Translations under genes and position numbers: made by a program
Assembly (NCBI GenBank): GCA_039178805.1
Contig: JBCDFC010000052.1
Location: forward strand, 1 to 23,034
Direction: 5' to 3'
Length of the DNA stretch: 23,034 bases
DNA from: Thermohalobaculum sp039178805
Lineage (GTDB): Bacteria; Pseudomonadota; Alphaproteobacteria; Rhodobacterales; Rhodobacteraceae
The notes under the pieces: model-generated
Database searches by the model: none
Seen by the model: only the letters and a program-made list of their open reading frames with translations
Told to the model about the DNA's origin: nothing
Shown: piece by piece, positions 8,170 through 15,324 of the stretch
Numbering within the stretch: the first letter of the stretch is position 1
How the letters are laid out: each line of letters starts with the position of its first letter

Positions 8170-8337
8170 GCGCTCAGTCCTCCCATGTTCGACGATGCGC
8201 GAGAACGCTCGCCGATCCGCACCGAGCCGTCGAGCCCCAATAGCGATCAGGCGCGACCTGGCATGTCGCCCGCTCGATTGCGAGACCCGCGCGCTTGTCC
8301 CTAGGCTGATGTCCAGTCCGCAAATGAGGAGGGCGTC
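8170..8337. promoter_or_regulatory. Divergent promoter region, decarboxylase-like gene versus aminomutase operon
   Basis: The 168-nt gap separates two head-to-head genes that both have strong ribosome binding sites (GGGAGGA on the minus strand, GAGGAGG on the plus strand), so promoters for both must lie here or nearby. I could not identify convincing -35/-10 boxes or an operator. Confidence 0.4.
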
Positions 8338-9651
8338 ATGCTCAAGCTGCAGAGCCAGGAGGAGTGGGCGCAGCGCGCGGCCGAAGTGTTACCCGGTGCG
8401 GGCTTCGGCAATTTCGACCCCAGCATCTTCATCCGCGAAGGCAAGGGCGCGCGCGTCGTCGACGAGGATGGCCGCTGGTATATCGACTATCTGATCGGGT
8501 CGGGGCCGATGATCCTTGGCCACGGGCACCCCGAAGTCCTCGAAGCGGTCTATGAGCAGCTTCCCCGCGGCATGACCTTCTTCGCCAACTCGACCCCTGG
8601 CGTGGAACTCGCCGAAGAGATCGTGCGTGCGATGGCCTGCGCGGAGCAGGTCCGCTATGTCTGCACCGGCTCGGAGGCGGACATGTACGCCATGCGCCTC
8701 GCCCGCGCCGCCACCGGCCGCCCCAAGATCGTGAAGTTCGAGGGGGGCTATCACGGCATGTCGAACGAGGCGCAGATGAGCCTCGCGCCCACGCGCCTTG
8801 CCAACTTCCCCGAAGGGATCATGGACAGCGCCGGCCTGCCCGAGAGCCTGCATCGCGACGTGCTGGTGGCCCCCTTCAACGACCCGGATTTCGCGATCTC
8901 GCTGATGGCGGAGCACGGCCATGAGATAGCTGCGATCATCGTCGAGCCGCTGCAGCGCATCGTCCCGCCCGAGCCCGGGTTTCTCGAAGCCCTCCGCGCG
9001 CTCTGCGATAGCCACGGCGCGCTTCTGATCTTCGACGAAGTCGTGACGGGCTTCCGCTTCGCCTATGGCGGGGCGCAAGAACTCTATAGCGTGACACCCG
9101 ATATCTGCACGCTCGGCAAGGTGATCGGCGGCGGCTTCCCACTCGCCGCCATCGCCGGTCGGCGGGACATCATGCGCCATTTCGACAAGGCGGCGGTCGG
9201 CGCCGAGGGTTGGCTGATGCAGCTCGGCACCCTCTCCGGCAATCCCGTCGCCGCGGTCGCAGGGCTCAAGACCATGGAGATCCTGCGCCGCGACGGCCAA
9301 TACGAACGCTTCCGGGCGACGGGCGAGCGGCTTCAGCAGTCGCTGAGCGCAGCGCTCGACGCGCAAGGCGTGCCGCATCGGGTTGTTGGCGATCCAACGC
9401 TCTTCGATGTGGTGTTCGCCGACGCGCCCGTGCGCAATTATCGCGACACGATCGCAGGCGATGCCGCTGCGGCCAGGCGCTTCAACGCAGCGCTGAGGGC
9501 CGAGGGCATCCTGAAGCCACCGTCGAAATTCTATCTCTCGCTCGCGCTTGGCGAAGAGGAGCTATCGGAAACCGAGGCCGCCTTCGCTGTTGCTGCCAGG
9601 GCCGCCGCCAGGGCCGCAACCCAAGGTGTCGATACGACCGGCGCCGGCTGA
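8338..9651 (+). CDS. Class III aminotransferase, glutamate-1-semialdehyde aminomutase-like
   Basis: The 437-residue fold-type I PLP enzyme has the family landmarks in order: the phosphate-binding CTGSEADMYAMRLARA (109-124), the aromatic-adjacent GGYHG (136-140), DEVVTGFR (233-240; D233 contacts the pyridine nitrogen), the Schiff-base lysine K261 in TLGKVIGGGFPLAA, and GTLSGNP (297-303). The spacing and GTLSGNP are typical of HemL-type glutamate-1-semialdehyde 2,1-aminomutases. With a P450 and an exported protein as operon partners it is more likely a paralogue acting on another amino or keto substrate than the haem-pathway HemL. GAGGAGG precedes the ATG by about 6 nt. The next gene follows after 70 nt in the same direction. 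Confidence 0.85.
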   Translation: MLKLQSQEEWAQRAAEVLPGAGFGNFDPSIFIREGKGARVVDEDGRWYIDYLIGSGPMILGHGHPEVLEAVYEQLPRGMTFFANSTPGVELAEEIVRAMACAEQVRYVCTGSEADMYAMRLARAATGRPKIVKFEGGYHGMSNEAQMSLAPTRLANFPEGIMDSAGLPESLHRDVLVAPFNDPDFAISLMAEHGHEIAAIIVEPLQRIVPPEPGFLEALRALCDSHGALLIFDEVVTGFRFAYGGAQELYSVTPDICTLGKVIGGGFPLAAIAGRRDIMRHFDKAAVGAEGWLMQLGTLSGNPVAAVAGLKTMEILRRDGQYERFRATGERLQQSLSAALDAQGVPHRVVGDPTLFDVVFADAPVRNYRDTIAGDAAAARRFNAALRAEGILKPPSKFYLSLALGEEELSETEAAFAVAARAAARAATQGVDTTGAG

Positions 9652-9721
9652 TTTGGCAGGCTTGGTCCTTCCGATCTCCGTCGTCTGCGGTATCTAATGC
9701 GCAAGGGACGCGGAGGATCGC

Positions 9722-11554
9722 ATGGCGGACGACCGAGCGAAGGTGAACCGGCGGGAGGTGATGGCCGCAGGGGTCGCGGTTGCAGCGACCGCGGCTGCTG
9801 CATCCACACGCCCCGCGGCGGCGGCTGAGCCGCTTTCCATTAAGACCACGCGCGCCCGGGGTGTGGTGCCGTTCGGCGCCATGTTCGAAGCGGTCCTCGC
9901 CGATGAGGACGAGCTCCTGGAAAGCGAGTTCTTGTGGGAGTTCGGCGAGCGCTACGACTTCACCTCCGCCCCCGATGATCGCAGGCCCAGGCGATCGGCG
10001 GGCGACGCTATCGGCCCGGCGGCCGCGCATGTCTTCGTCACCCCTGGGCGCCACACCGTCCGATTGACGCAGATCGCGCGAAACTTCCGACGGCGTGCCG
10101 AGATCACGATCGAGGCACGCGATGCCGCGGCGCATTTCGAAGGGCCACACACCCTCGCCGTAAGCGGTGAGGGAGATTTCAGCGGGGCGCCGGATGGTGC
10201 GCAGCGGCTGACCGATCTCTCGGAGGCTGCGCGTCAGGCCCAGCGAATGTCGCCGCCCCCCGGCGGGCGCGGCGGGCCGAGGGCAAGGCTGCTCCTCCGC
10301 GCAGGCGAGACCTTCGCACTCGGCGCGCCGCTCGTCGTAGGCTGCCTCGCCGTCGACCGCTTCGGCTCGGGCGCCGATCCGGTGATCACCGCCGCCGATG
10401 GCCGTTTCATCAGACCCGAGACCAAGAAGGGCCGCGCCCTTCTGCGGGTGGCACGCCGCAAGGGCGCCCGTCACACCACGATCGCGAACATCGCGCTCCG
10501 CGGAGATTATCGCCCCGACGACCCTGCCCCATCGCCCGACCCGGCGGTTCTGGTGAACGGCATCGGCTACAACGCTGGCAATCCGAAATCCGCGCAAGAC
10601 ACCACGCTCTTCCGCGTGAGCGTGGTCGGCACGGCCGGCTCCTACATCCCGGGCGAGAATTGCGTCATCGCGGATTGCCACTTCGCCGACTGGCATTTCT
10701 ACGCGCTCTATGGCCAGAACACGCGGCACGCGATCCTAGGCTCCCGCCTCATGCAGCATCCGAAGGCAACGAGGGGGCCTGGTGGGCGGCGCGTGAACGA
10801 TCCGGCTTTCCGCAATCACCCGGAACAGGGTCCCGTGAGGATCGCGAACCGCGATCTCGTCATCTTCTCCCGCAATATCCTGCGCAGCACGGCCGGCTGG
10901 TCACCGGCCCATGGCGGCTTTGCGATCCAGCCCGCCATCCGCCAGCAATCCGCTGCGGGCGCGCGCACGCTCTATGCCGAGAACCACTTCGTTGGGGGCT
11001 TCTCCGTCTCGACGCATGAACCGGGCCCCGCAGGACCTGAGGCACCGAGGGGCTGGGTGCTCGAGCAGCAGAATTTCTACGAGGGCGACCCCGAGACCGA
11101 GGTCTGGATCAACACGCGCTACGGCCGACACATGATCCGCAACTGCGTCTTCCTAGCCGATGGCCCTGTTCGGACACCCGCCGACCGCTTCCACGGCATC
11201 GTGGTCGGCCAACCCTCCGAGAGCAGTGCGCCGGGACCGGTCACGATCGTCGCCAACACCTTCATCGCGCGCTTCCCCCATCGGCAGCACTTTGCGCTCG
11301 TCAACCGGCTAGAAGGCGCGCGGGAGGCAGTGCTCGAGGACAATCTGGTATCGGTCGAGGGGTTCGGAGGGATCGGTATCGGAGAAAGCGTGCCGGGCGA
11401 CACATCGACCACCTTGAACGAGGCTGTGGATGCGCGCTTTCTCCCGCTGGCGGACAGCGATGCGCTGAAGCGCGGCACGCCCGGTAGGGTCTTGATCGAT
11501 TTCTTCGGTCAGCCGCGCCCCGACCGCCCGAGCCGTGGCGCCATCGAGCCATGA
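9722..11554 (+). CDS. Tat-exported right-handed parallel beta-helix protein
   Basis: The 610-residue protein starts with a twin-arginine signal: NRREVMAAG (residues 9-17), an alanine-rich hydrophobic stretch and a likely cleavage near residue 35 (AAAAEP). Residues about 45-130 have a PKD-like pattern: a WEFGERYDF strand, then an H-V-F-V-T-P-G-R-H-T-V-R-L strand. From about residue 200 to 560 the chain is a run of short strands with N-rich turns (FRVSVVGT, NCVIADCHF, NRDLVIFSRNIL, TLYAENHFVGG, NCVFLADG, TIVANTFIARF), the signature of parallel beta-helix carbohydrate-active or adhesin-like proteins. No lyase or epimerase active site is evident. It should act in the periplasm or outside the cell, folded before export. 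GGAGG lies 7 nt before the ATG, and the P450 gene begins 21 nt downstream. Confidence 0.8.
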   Translation: MADDRAKVNRREVMAAGVAVAATAAAASTRPAAAAEPLSIKTTRARGVVPFGAMFEAVLADEDELLESEFLWEFGERYDFTSAPDDRRPRRSAGDAIGPAAAHVFVTPGRHTVRLTQIARNFRRRAEITIEARDAAAHFEGPHTLAVSGEGDFSGAPDGAQRLTDLSEAARQAQRMSPPPGGRGGPRARLLLRAGETFALGAPLVVGCLAVDRFGSGADPVITAADGRFIRPETKKGRALLRVARRKGARHTTIANIALRGDYRPDDPAPSPDPAVLVNGIGYNAGNPKSAQDTTLFRVSVVGTAGSYIPGENCVIADCHFADWHFYALYGQNTRHAILGSRLMQHPKATRGPGGRRVNDPAFRNHPEQGPVRIANRDLVIFSRNILRSTAGWSPAHGGFAIQPAIRQQSAAGARTLYAENHFVGGFSVSTHEPGPAGPEAPRGWVLEQQNFYEGDPETEVWINTRYGRHMIRNCVFLADGPVRTPADRFHGIVVGQPSESSAPGPVTIVANTFIARFPHRQHFALVNRLEGAREAVLEDNLVSVEGFGGIGIGESVPGDTSTTLNEAVDARFLPLADSDALKRGTPGRVLIDFFGQPRPDRPSRGAIEP

Positions 11555-11575
11555 GCAACCGACAGGGGCGGCGCG

Positions 11576-12982
11576 ATGCCCCGTGACGAACGCCAGATCG
11601 CGAGCCCTCGGCAACTCCCCGCGCGTGTCACGCCACCGCGGATCGTGCCCGATGGGTTCGCCTTCTGGCGCGCTGCGCGTGAGAACTTGCTGAGCATCAT
11701 ACCCGAGGCCGCCTATCGCGAACCGATCGTGGCCGGCCCGTCACGACGCGACGGTTTCGCCTGGCTCATGATCTCGGACCCAGATGTGCTGGAGCACGTG
11801 CTCAAGAAGCGCGCCGCCAACTATCCCCGCTCCGAAGTCACCCTGCGCATCCTGAAACCCCGCCGCGGCGACAGCCTCTTCACAGCACCCGAAGAGACTT
11901 GGCGCTGGCAGCATCGAGCAATGTCGCCGATCTTTCAGCGGCGCGTGCTTCAGGGTCTCGTGCCGGTGATGAGCGATGCGGCCGAGGCGACGGCCACCCG
12001 CTTTGCCGCCACTGCCCCAGGCATCCGCGACGTCTATCCCGATATGGTGAAGGCCACGGCCGATGTGATCTGCGACACGGCCCTGTCGGGACGCGAGAGC
12101 CTGGACCGCGACGCCCTGGCCGCGGGTGTTTCCCGCTTTATCGAGCGGGTGGCGCGGCTCTCGCTCCTCGACGTCTTCGGTGTGCCCCGCTGGGTGCCGC
12201 GACCGGGACGCATCCTGGACGGCAGCGCCCGGCGCATGGATGCCGAGATGGACGCGATTATCGGGGCACGATCCGCCCGTGGACCATCGGACCCACCGGA
12301 CCTGCTCGACCTGCTCATCGCCGCACGCGACCCCGGGGACGGCAGCGGCGATGGGGGTGGTCGCCGAATGAGCCCCATCGAGCTTCGCAACAACCTTCTC
12401 GCCTTCATCGTCGCAGGGCACGAGACGACGGCGCTCGCGCTCACCTGGGCGCTCTATCTGCTGGCCTTCGACAGCGATGTGCAGGAGCGCGCAAGCGAAG
12501 AAGCGCGGAAGGTCCTGGGCGACTGCAGTGCCGGATACGCGGATCTGGAGCGCCTGCCCTATATCCGCCAGGTGATCGACGAGACGATGCGCCTCTATCC
12601 GCCGGCCGGGCTCCTGACCAAGTCGGCGATTGACGCTGATAGTCTTTGCGGTCGTCCGTTGCGGCCGGGCGGGCTCGTGATGATCCCGATCTGGGCGCTC
12701 CATCGGCATCAGCGGCTTTGGCACGAACCGGACGCGTTCGATCCGGACAGGTTCTCTCGAGACGGCCGGGCGGGACGTCATCGCTTCGCCTACCTGCCCT
12801 TCAGCGCAGGCCCCCGTATCTGCCTCGGCATGCAGTTCGCGTTGATCGAGGCGCAGGTGATCCTCGCCACCCTCATCGCCCGGTTCCGCTTCGCACTGCC
12901 GGACGGGTTCGAGCCGGAGCCGAAGATGATCTTCACACTCCGCCCCGGGAACGGCATGCCACTCAGCATCGCGCGACGCTGA
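11576..12982 (+). CDS. Cytochrome P450
   Basis: The 468-residue soluble bacterial-type P450 has every diagnostic motif: C-helix WRWQHR (109-114), I-helix AGHETT (280-285) with the acid/threonine pair for oxygen activation, K-helix ExxR (E336, R339), FDPDRF (388-393), and the haem loop FSAGPRICLG with the cysteine ligand C416. It has no N-terminal membrane anchor. No ferredoxin or reductase is encoded nearby, so electrons must come from elsewhere in the genome. The substrate cannot be read from the sequence; the motifs resemble the CYP102/CYP4-like lineage with an HETT I-helix more than classical camphor-type enzymes, which is tentative. It sits 21 nt after the beta-helix gene, with an AGGGGCGG ribosome binding site, as the last gene of the operon. 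Confidence 0.93.
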   Translation: MPRDERQIASPRQLPARVTPPRIVPDGFAFWRAARENLLSIIPEAAYREPIVAGPSRRDGFAWLMISDPDVLEHVLKKRAANYPRSEVTLRILKPRRGDSLFTAPEETWRWQHRAMSPIFQRRVLQGLVPVMSDAAEATATRFAATAPGIRDVYPDMVKATADVICDTALSGRESLDRDALAAGVSRFIERVARLSLLDVFGVPRWVPRPGRILDGSARRMDAEMDAIIGARSARGPSDPPDLLDLLIAARDPGDGSGDGGGRRMSPIELRNNLLAFIVAGHETTALALTWALYLLAFDSDVQERASEEARKVLGDCSAGYADLERLPYIRQVIDETMRLYPPAGLLTKSAIDADSLCGRPLRPGGLVMIPIWALHRHQRLWHEPDAFDPDRFSRDGRAGRHRFAYLPFSAGPRICLGMQFALIEAQVILATLIARFRFALPDGFEPEPKMIFTLRPGNGMPLSIARR

Positions 12983-13032
12983 GCCAGGGTTACGAACCGA
13001 AGCCTGGTGAACGATTGGCCTCGGCTATCGCT

Positions 13033-13464
13033 TCAACCGCAGCCGGCAAGCGCCTCGCCCAAGGCGCGGGCGGAGCCACGCAGCGACACGATGGTCTCGG
13101 ACGCACCCGGCGTGACCGCCGCCAGCCGGATGCCGCGCGCCAGGGCCGAGATCAGCCGCGGGCTCGCCGTGCCGACCCATAGCGTGTCCTCGCGCCGCGC
13201 CTCGATCACGAAGGGCTGGCCGTCGATGGCGAGCGTCACATCACCCGCAGGCGGCCCGTCCTCGGAACCAGTCTCCAGCACGAACACCGGCGTCTTTCCC
13301 GAGAGACAGGTGATCGCGACGCGCGTCGCCCCGTCGCTGCTCGTGCCCGCGGCCGTCGGCACGCCGGGAAGAAGAGCGTTGCCGTCCGCGGTAAACCACT
13401 CGGCCGAGGCCGGCTGAACAAATAGGCAAAGCGTCAGCGCGGCAAGCAAGGGCGTGAGACGCAT
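13033..13464 (-). CDS. Small exported protein of unknown function
   Basis: The 143-residue product begins with a clear Sec signal peptide (MRLTPLLAALTLCLFVQPASA, likely cleaved before EW). The start at 13464 is chosen because an AAAGGA ribosome binding site lies about 8 nt upstream and it places the signal peptide at the N-terminus; an in-frame start at 13584 would bury it. The mature part is a predicted beta-rich periplasmic domain with two cysteines (in AITCLSG and at the extreme C-terminus), which could form a disulphide. The ending VSLRGSARALGEALAGCG recalls small alphaproteobacterial periplasmic proteins distantly like invasion-associated locus B, but I would not assign that. It converges with the P450 gene across 50 nt. 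Confidence 0.7.
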   Translation of the reverse strand: MRLTPLLAALTLCLFVQPASAEWFTADGNALLPGVPTAAGTSSDGATRVAITCLSGKTPVFVLETGSEDGPPAGDVTLAIDGQPFVIEARREDTLWVGTASPRLISALARGIRLAAVTPGASETIVSLRGSARALGEALAGCG

Positions 13465-13669
13465 GACGAAATCCTTTCCAAGCACAGTGCCCGTCCTCGG
13501 ACCGGCCCGCACAGTTCCCCATCCGCGCGCCTTCGCACCGGGCCCCCCTGCCCGGTCGCCACCGCGCGTTAACGCACGCACCACAAGAATGCGGCAACCA
13601 CAAGGAGCGCGCCGCTTAACTATGGCCGATTAGCGATTGTGTGTCGGGATTTGTGCCCCGATCTCCACG

Positions 13670-14284
13670 TTACTCATCAACCACGACATGGCGCCCGAAT
13701 GCGGGACGCGCCGCACAGGCATCGTACCATTTCCCGACACGAGAGGGCAGCGCCCCTCTGCCGACGAGCCAGATGAGGCGCGACACGATCACGGCCGCCG
13801 GAACGTCGCCAAAGGAGAACTGATCGCCCGACAGCCAATCCGCTTCTTCCAACACGCCTTCGAGCTGCATGAGCGGCGGCGCCACGGCCGCCACCTGTTG
13901 GCCGACCGCATCGTCCGAACGATCCATTCCTCCGCGTGCAACGGCGATAAAGGGCGGCCTGACCACGGCCCACAACGTCTGCACCGCCCAATCCATCATG
14001 CCCTCCGCGCGCCACCGGTCCTGAGGGTCGGGCGGCATGAAGGCCGTCCCCTCAGGCAGCGTCGCGAGATAACGCAGGATCGTACCGCTTTCGAAGATGA
14101 CCAGCCGGTCATGCTCGAGAACGGGGATGAGACGAAAAGGCGTCAGCATCCTGAAGGCCTCTTCATCCATGCCACCCACGCCTCGACCGCGGGGCACGTG
14201 ATCATGCGCGACGCCCATTTCCTCGAGCGCCCACAGGATCTTCTGCACATTGGACGAGTTGGCTCGCCCATGCAGCGTCATCAT
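13670..14284 (-). CDS. Glutathione S-transferase family protein
   Basis: The 204-residue protein has the thioredoxin-like N-terminal domain: HGRANSSNVQKILWALEE (5-22) with Ser10/Ser11 as candidate catalytic residues, the cis-proline IPVLEHD motif, and the glutathione gamma-glutamyl contact FESGTILRYL. The C-terminal all-alpha domain carries the FSFGDVPAAV helix cap (family N-capping box). Length is normal for cytosolic GSTs. GGAG lies 8 nt before the ATG at 14284. It is divergent from the polysaccharide-export permease, with no obvious functional link; a detoxification or isomerase role is possible. Confidence 0.9.
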   Translation of the reverse strand: MMTLHGRANSSNVQKILWALEEMGVAHDHVPRGRGVGGMDEEAFRMLTPFRLIPVLEHDRLVIFESGTILRYLATLPEGTAFMPPDPQDRWRAEGMMDWAVQTLWAVVRPPFIAVARGGMDRSDDAVGQQVAAVAPPLMQLEGVLEEADWLSGDQFSFGDVPAAVIVSRLIWLVGRGALPSRVGKWYDACAARPAFGRHVVVDE

Positions 14285-14476
14285 CGCATCTGCTCCGATC
14301 AGAAGGCACTGCGGCGCGCTTCAAGCGACGACGCCGCTGGCCTTGAGGCGGGCCGGGCCAGGATGGCACCGGCGGTTGGTCAGGATTCTCTAAACCATCT
14401 TAAGGCTAACAAAGCCTACCCGCTGCGGCCACGAAGATTCGGGGTTTGTGAACGGTTTGAAAGGGTCTTCGAAGGC

Positions 14477-15244
14477 ATGCTCATCACGAAGCTCAATCTC
14501 ATCTGGACGCTCTTCTGGCATCGCTTCGTGCCGCGGAACCGCAGCGAGGGCTTCAAGCTCGTCTGGGTGTTTGTCGAGCCTGCGGCACAGCTCGCCATCA
14601 TGCTCGCAATCTTCACCTTCATCGGCAGGTCCGGTGGCTATGGCATTAGTTTTGCGCTGTTTCTACTGACGGGGATCGCTACGTTGTCGATCGTGACGCG
14701 CGGCATGCTTCTGGTGGGAGGCGCCGTGCAAGGGTTGCGCAGCCCGCGCCGCCTGCCGGAGCTTGGGATCTTCACGGACCCGATCGCAGCGCTTGCCTTC
14801 ACGCTCTTCACGGCTGTGATCTATACCTCGGCCATCGCTTGGGGCATCGCGCTTTGGCAGCATGTGGAGGTGATGCCGGTAGACCTAGTGCGCGTCCTTC
14901 TGGCAGCTTTCGCCGCCGCGATGCTCGCCTTCGGGCTCGGGATGGTGAGGGGGTATTCAGCCCGGTTCGCGCCGGTGGTGATGCGGGCGCTCAGCATCTT
15001 CTCGCGCACGCTGCTCTTCATCTCAGGCATCTTCTACATGCCGAGCTACATGCCGCCCTTCATCCGAGACTGGCTCGCCTGGAACCCGGTGCTGCACGCG
15101 GTCGAGCTGATGCGGATCGGTGTCTATGGGCAGGACTATCCGAGCGTTGTGCTCGACACGACCTATCTCGGCGCGACGGCCATCGGCGCTGCGGCCTTCG
15201 GTATGGTCCTGCTCTGGGCCCGCCGCCGCCAAGTCCTGGAGTAG
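14477..15244 (+). CDS. ABC-2 type permease, capsule polysaccharide export (KpsM-like)
   Basis: The 255-residue membrane protein, of the length usual for KpsM/CtrC permeases, has about six hydrophobic segments and begins with a TLFWHRFVPRNR-type N-terminus. The C-terminal MPPFIRDWLAWNPVLHAVEL and MRIGVYGQDYPS regions are typical of capsule/O-antigen ABC-2 permeases. Such permeases move lipid-linked polysaccharide across the inner membrane with a KpsT ATPase and KpsE/KpsD partners; none is adjacent here. The frame is open back to 13637, but that part is antisense to the GST gene; the ATG at 14477 gives the normal family start. Its ribosome binding site is unclear (GAAGG is too close; AAAGG lies about 12 nt upstream). 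It ends at a strong hairpin. Confidence 0.88.
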   Translation: MLITKLNLIWTLFWHRFVPRNRSEGFKLVWVFVEPAAQLAIMLAIFTFIGRSGGYGISFALFLLTGIATLSIVTRGMLLVGGAVQGLRSPRRLPELGIFTDPIAALAFTLFTAVIYTSAIAWGIALWQHVEVMPVDLVRVLLAAFAAAMLAFGLGMVRGYSARFAPVVMRALSIFSRTLLFISGIFYMPSYMPPFIRDWLAWNPVLHAVELMRIGVYGQDYPSVVLDTTYLGATAIGAAAFGMVLLWARRRQVLE

Positions 15245-15272
15245 TCCCGGCCCCAGGTCGGCAAACATGAAA

Positions 15273-15302
15273 AGGGCCCGGAGGCAACCGCCCCCGGGCC
15301 CT
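15273..15302. terminator. Probable bidirectional intrinsic terminator
   Basis: The hairpin has a 9-bp GC-rich outer stem (AGGGCCCGG with CCGGGCCCT), one A-C mismatch, three more inner pairs and an AACC loop. On the plus strand it is followed by TGTTTCT and on the minus strand by TTTTC. It lies between the convergent permease (ending 15244) and TadG-like gene (ending 15325) and would stop both transcripts. Confidence 0.8.
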
Positions 15303-15324
15303 GTTTCTCCCGCGAAAGCGGAGA

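Noticed and set aside
12983..13032. Weak hairpin (GGTT-ACG-AACC) between the P450 and exported-protein genes
   Set aside because: A four-base stem without a T-run does not support a terminator call.
14390..14403. Possible CtrA box upstream of the permease (CTAA-N6-TTAA)
   Set aside because: The CtrA consensus needs TTAA-N7-TTAA; the spacing is one base short and the first half-site is imperfect.
13637..14476. Plus-strand frame joined to the KpsM-like permease
   Set aside because: It is antisense to a convincing glutathione S-transferase and its residues do not resemble a permease or ATPase.
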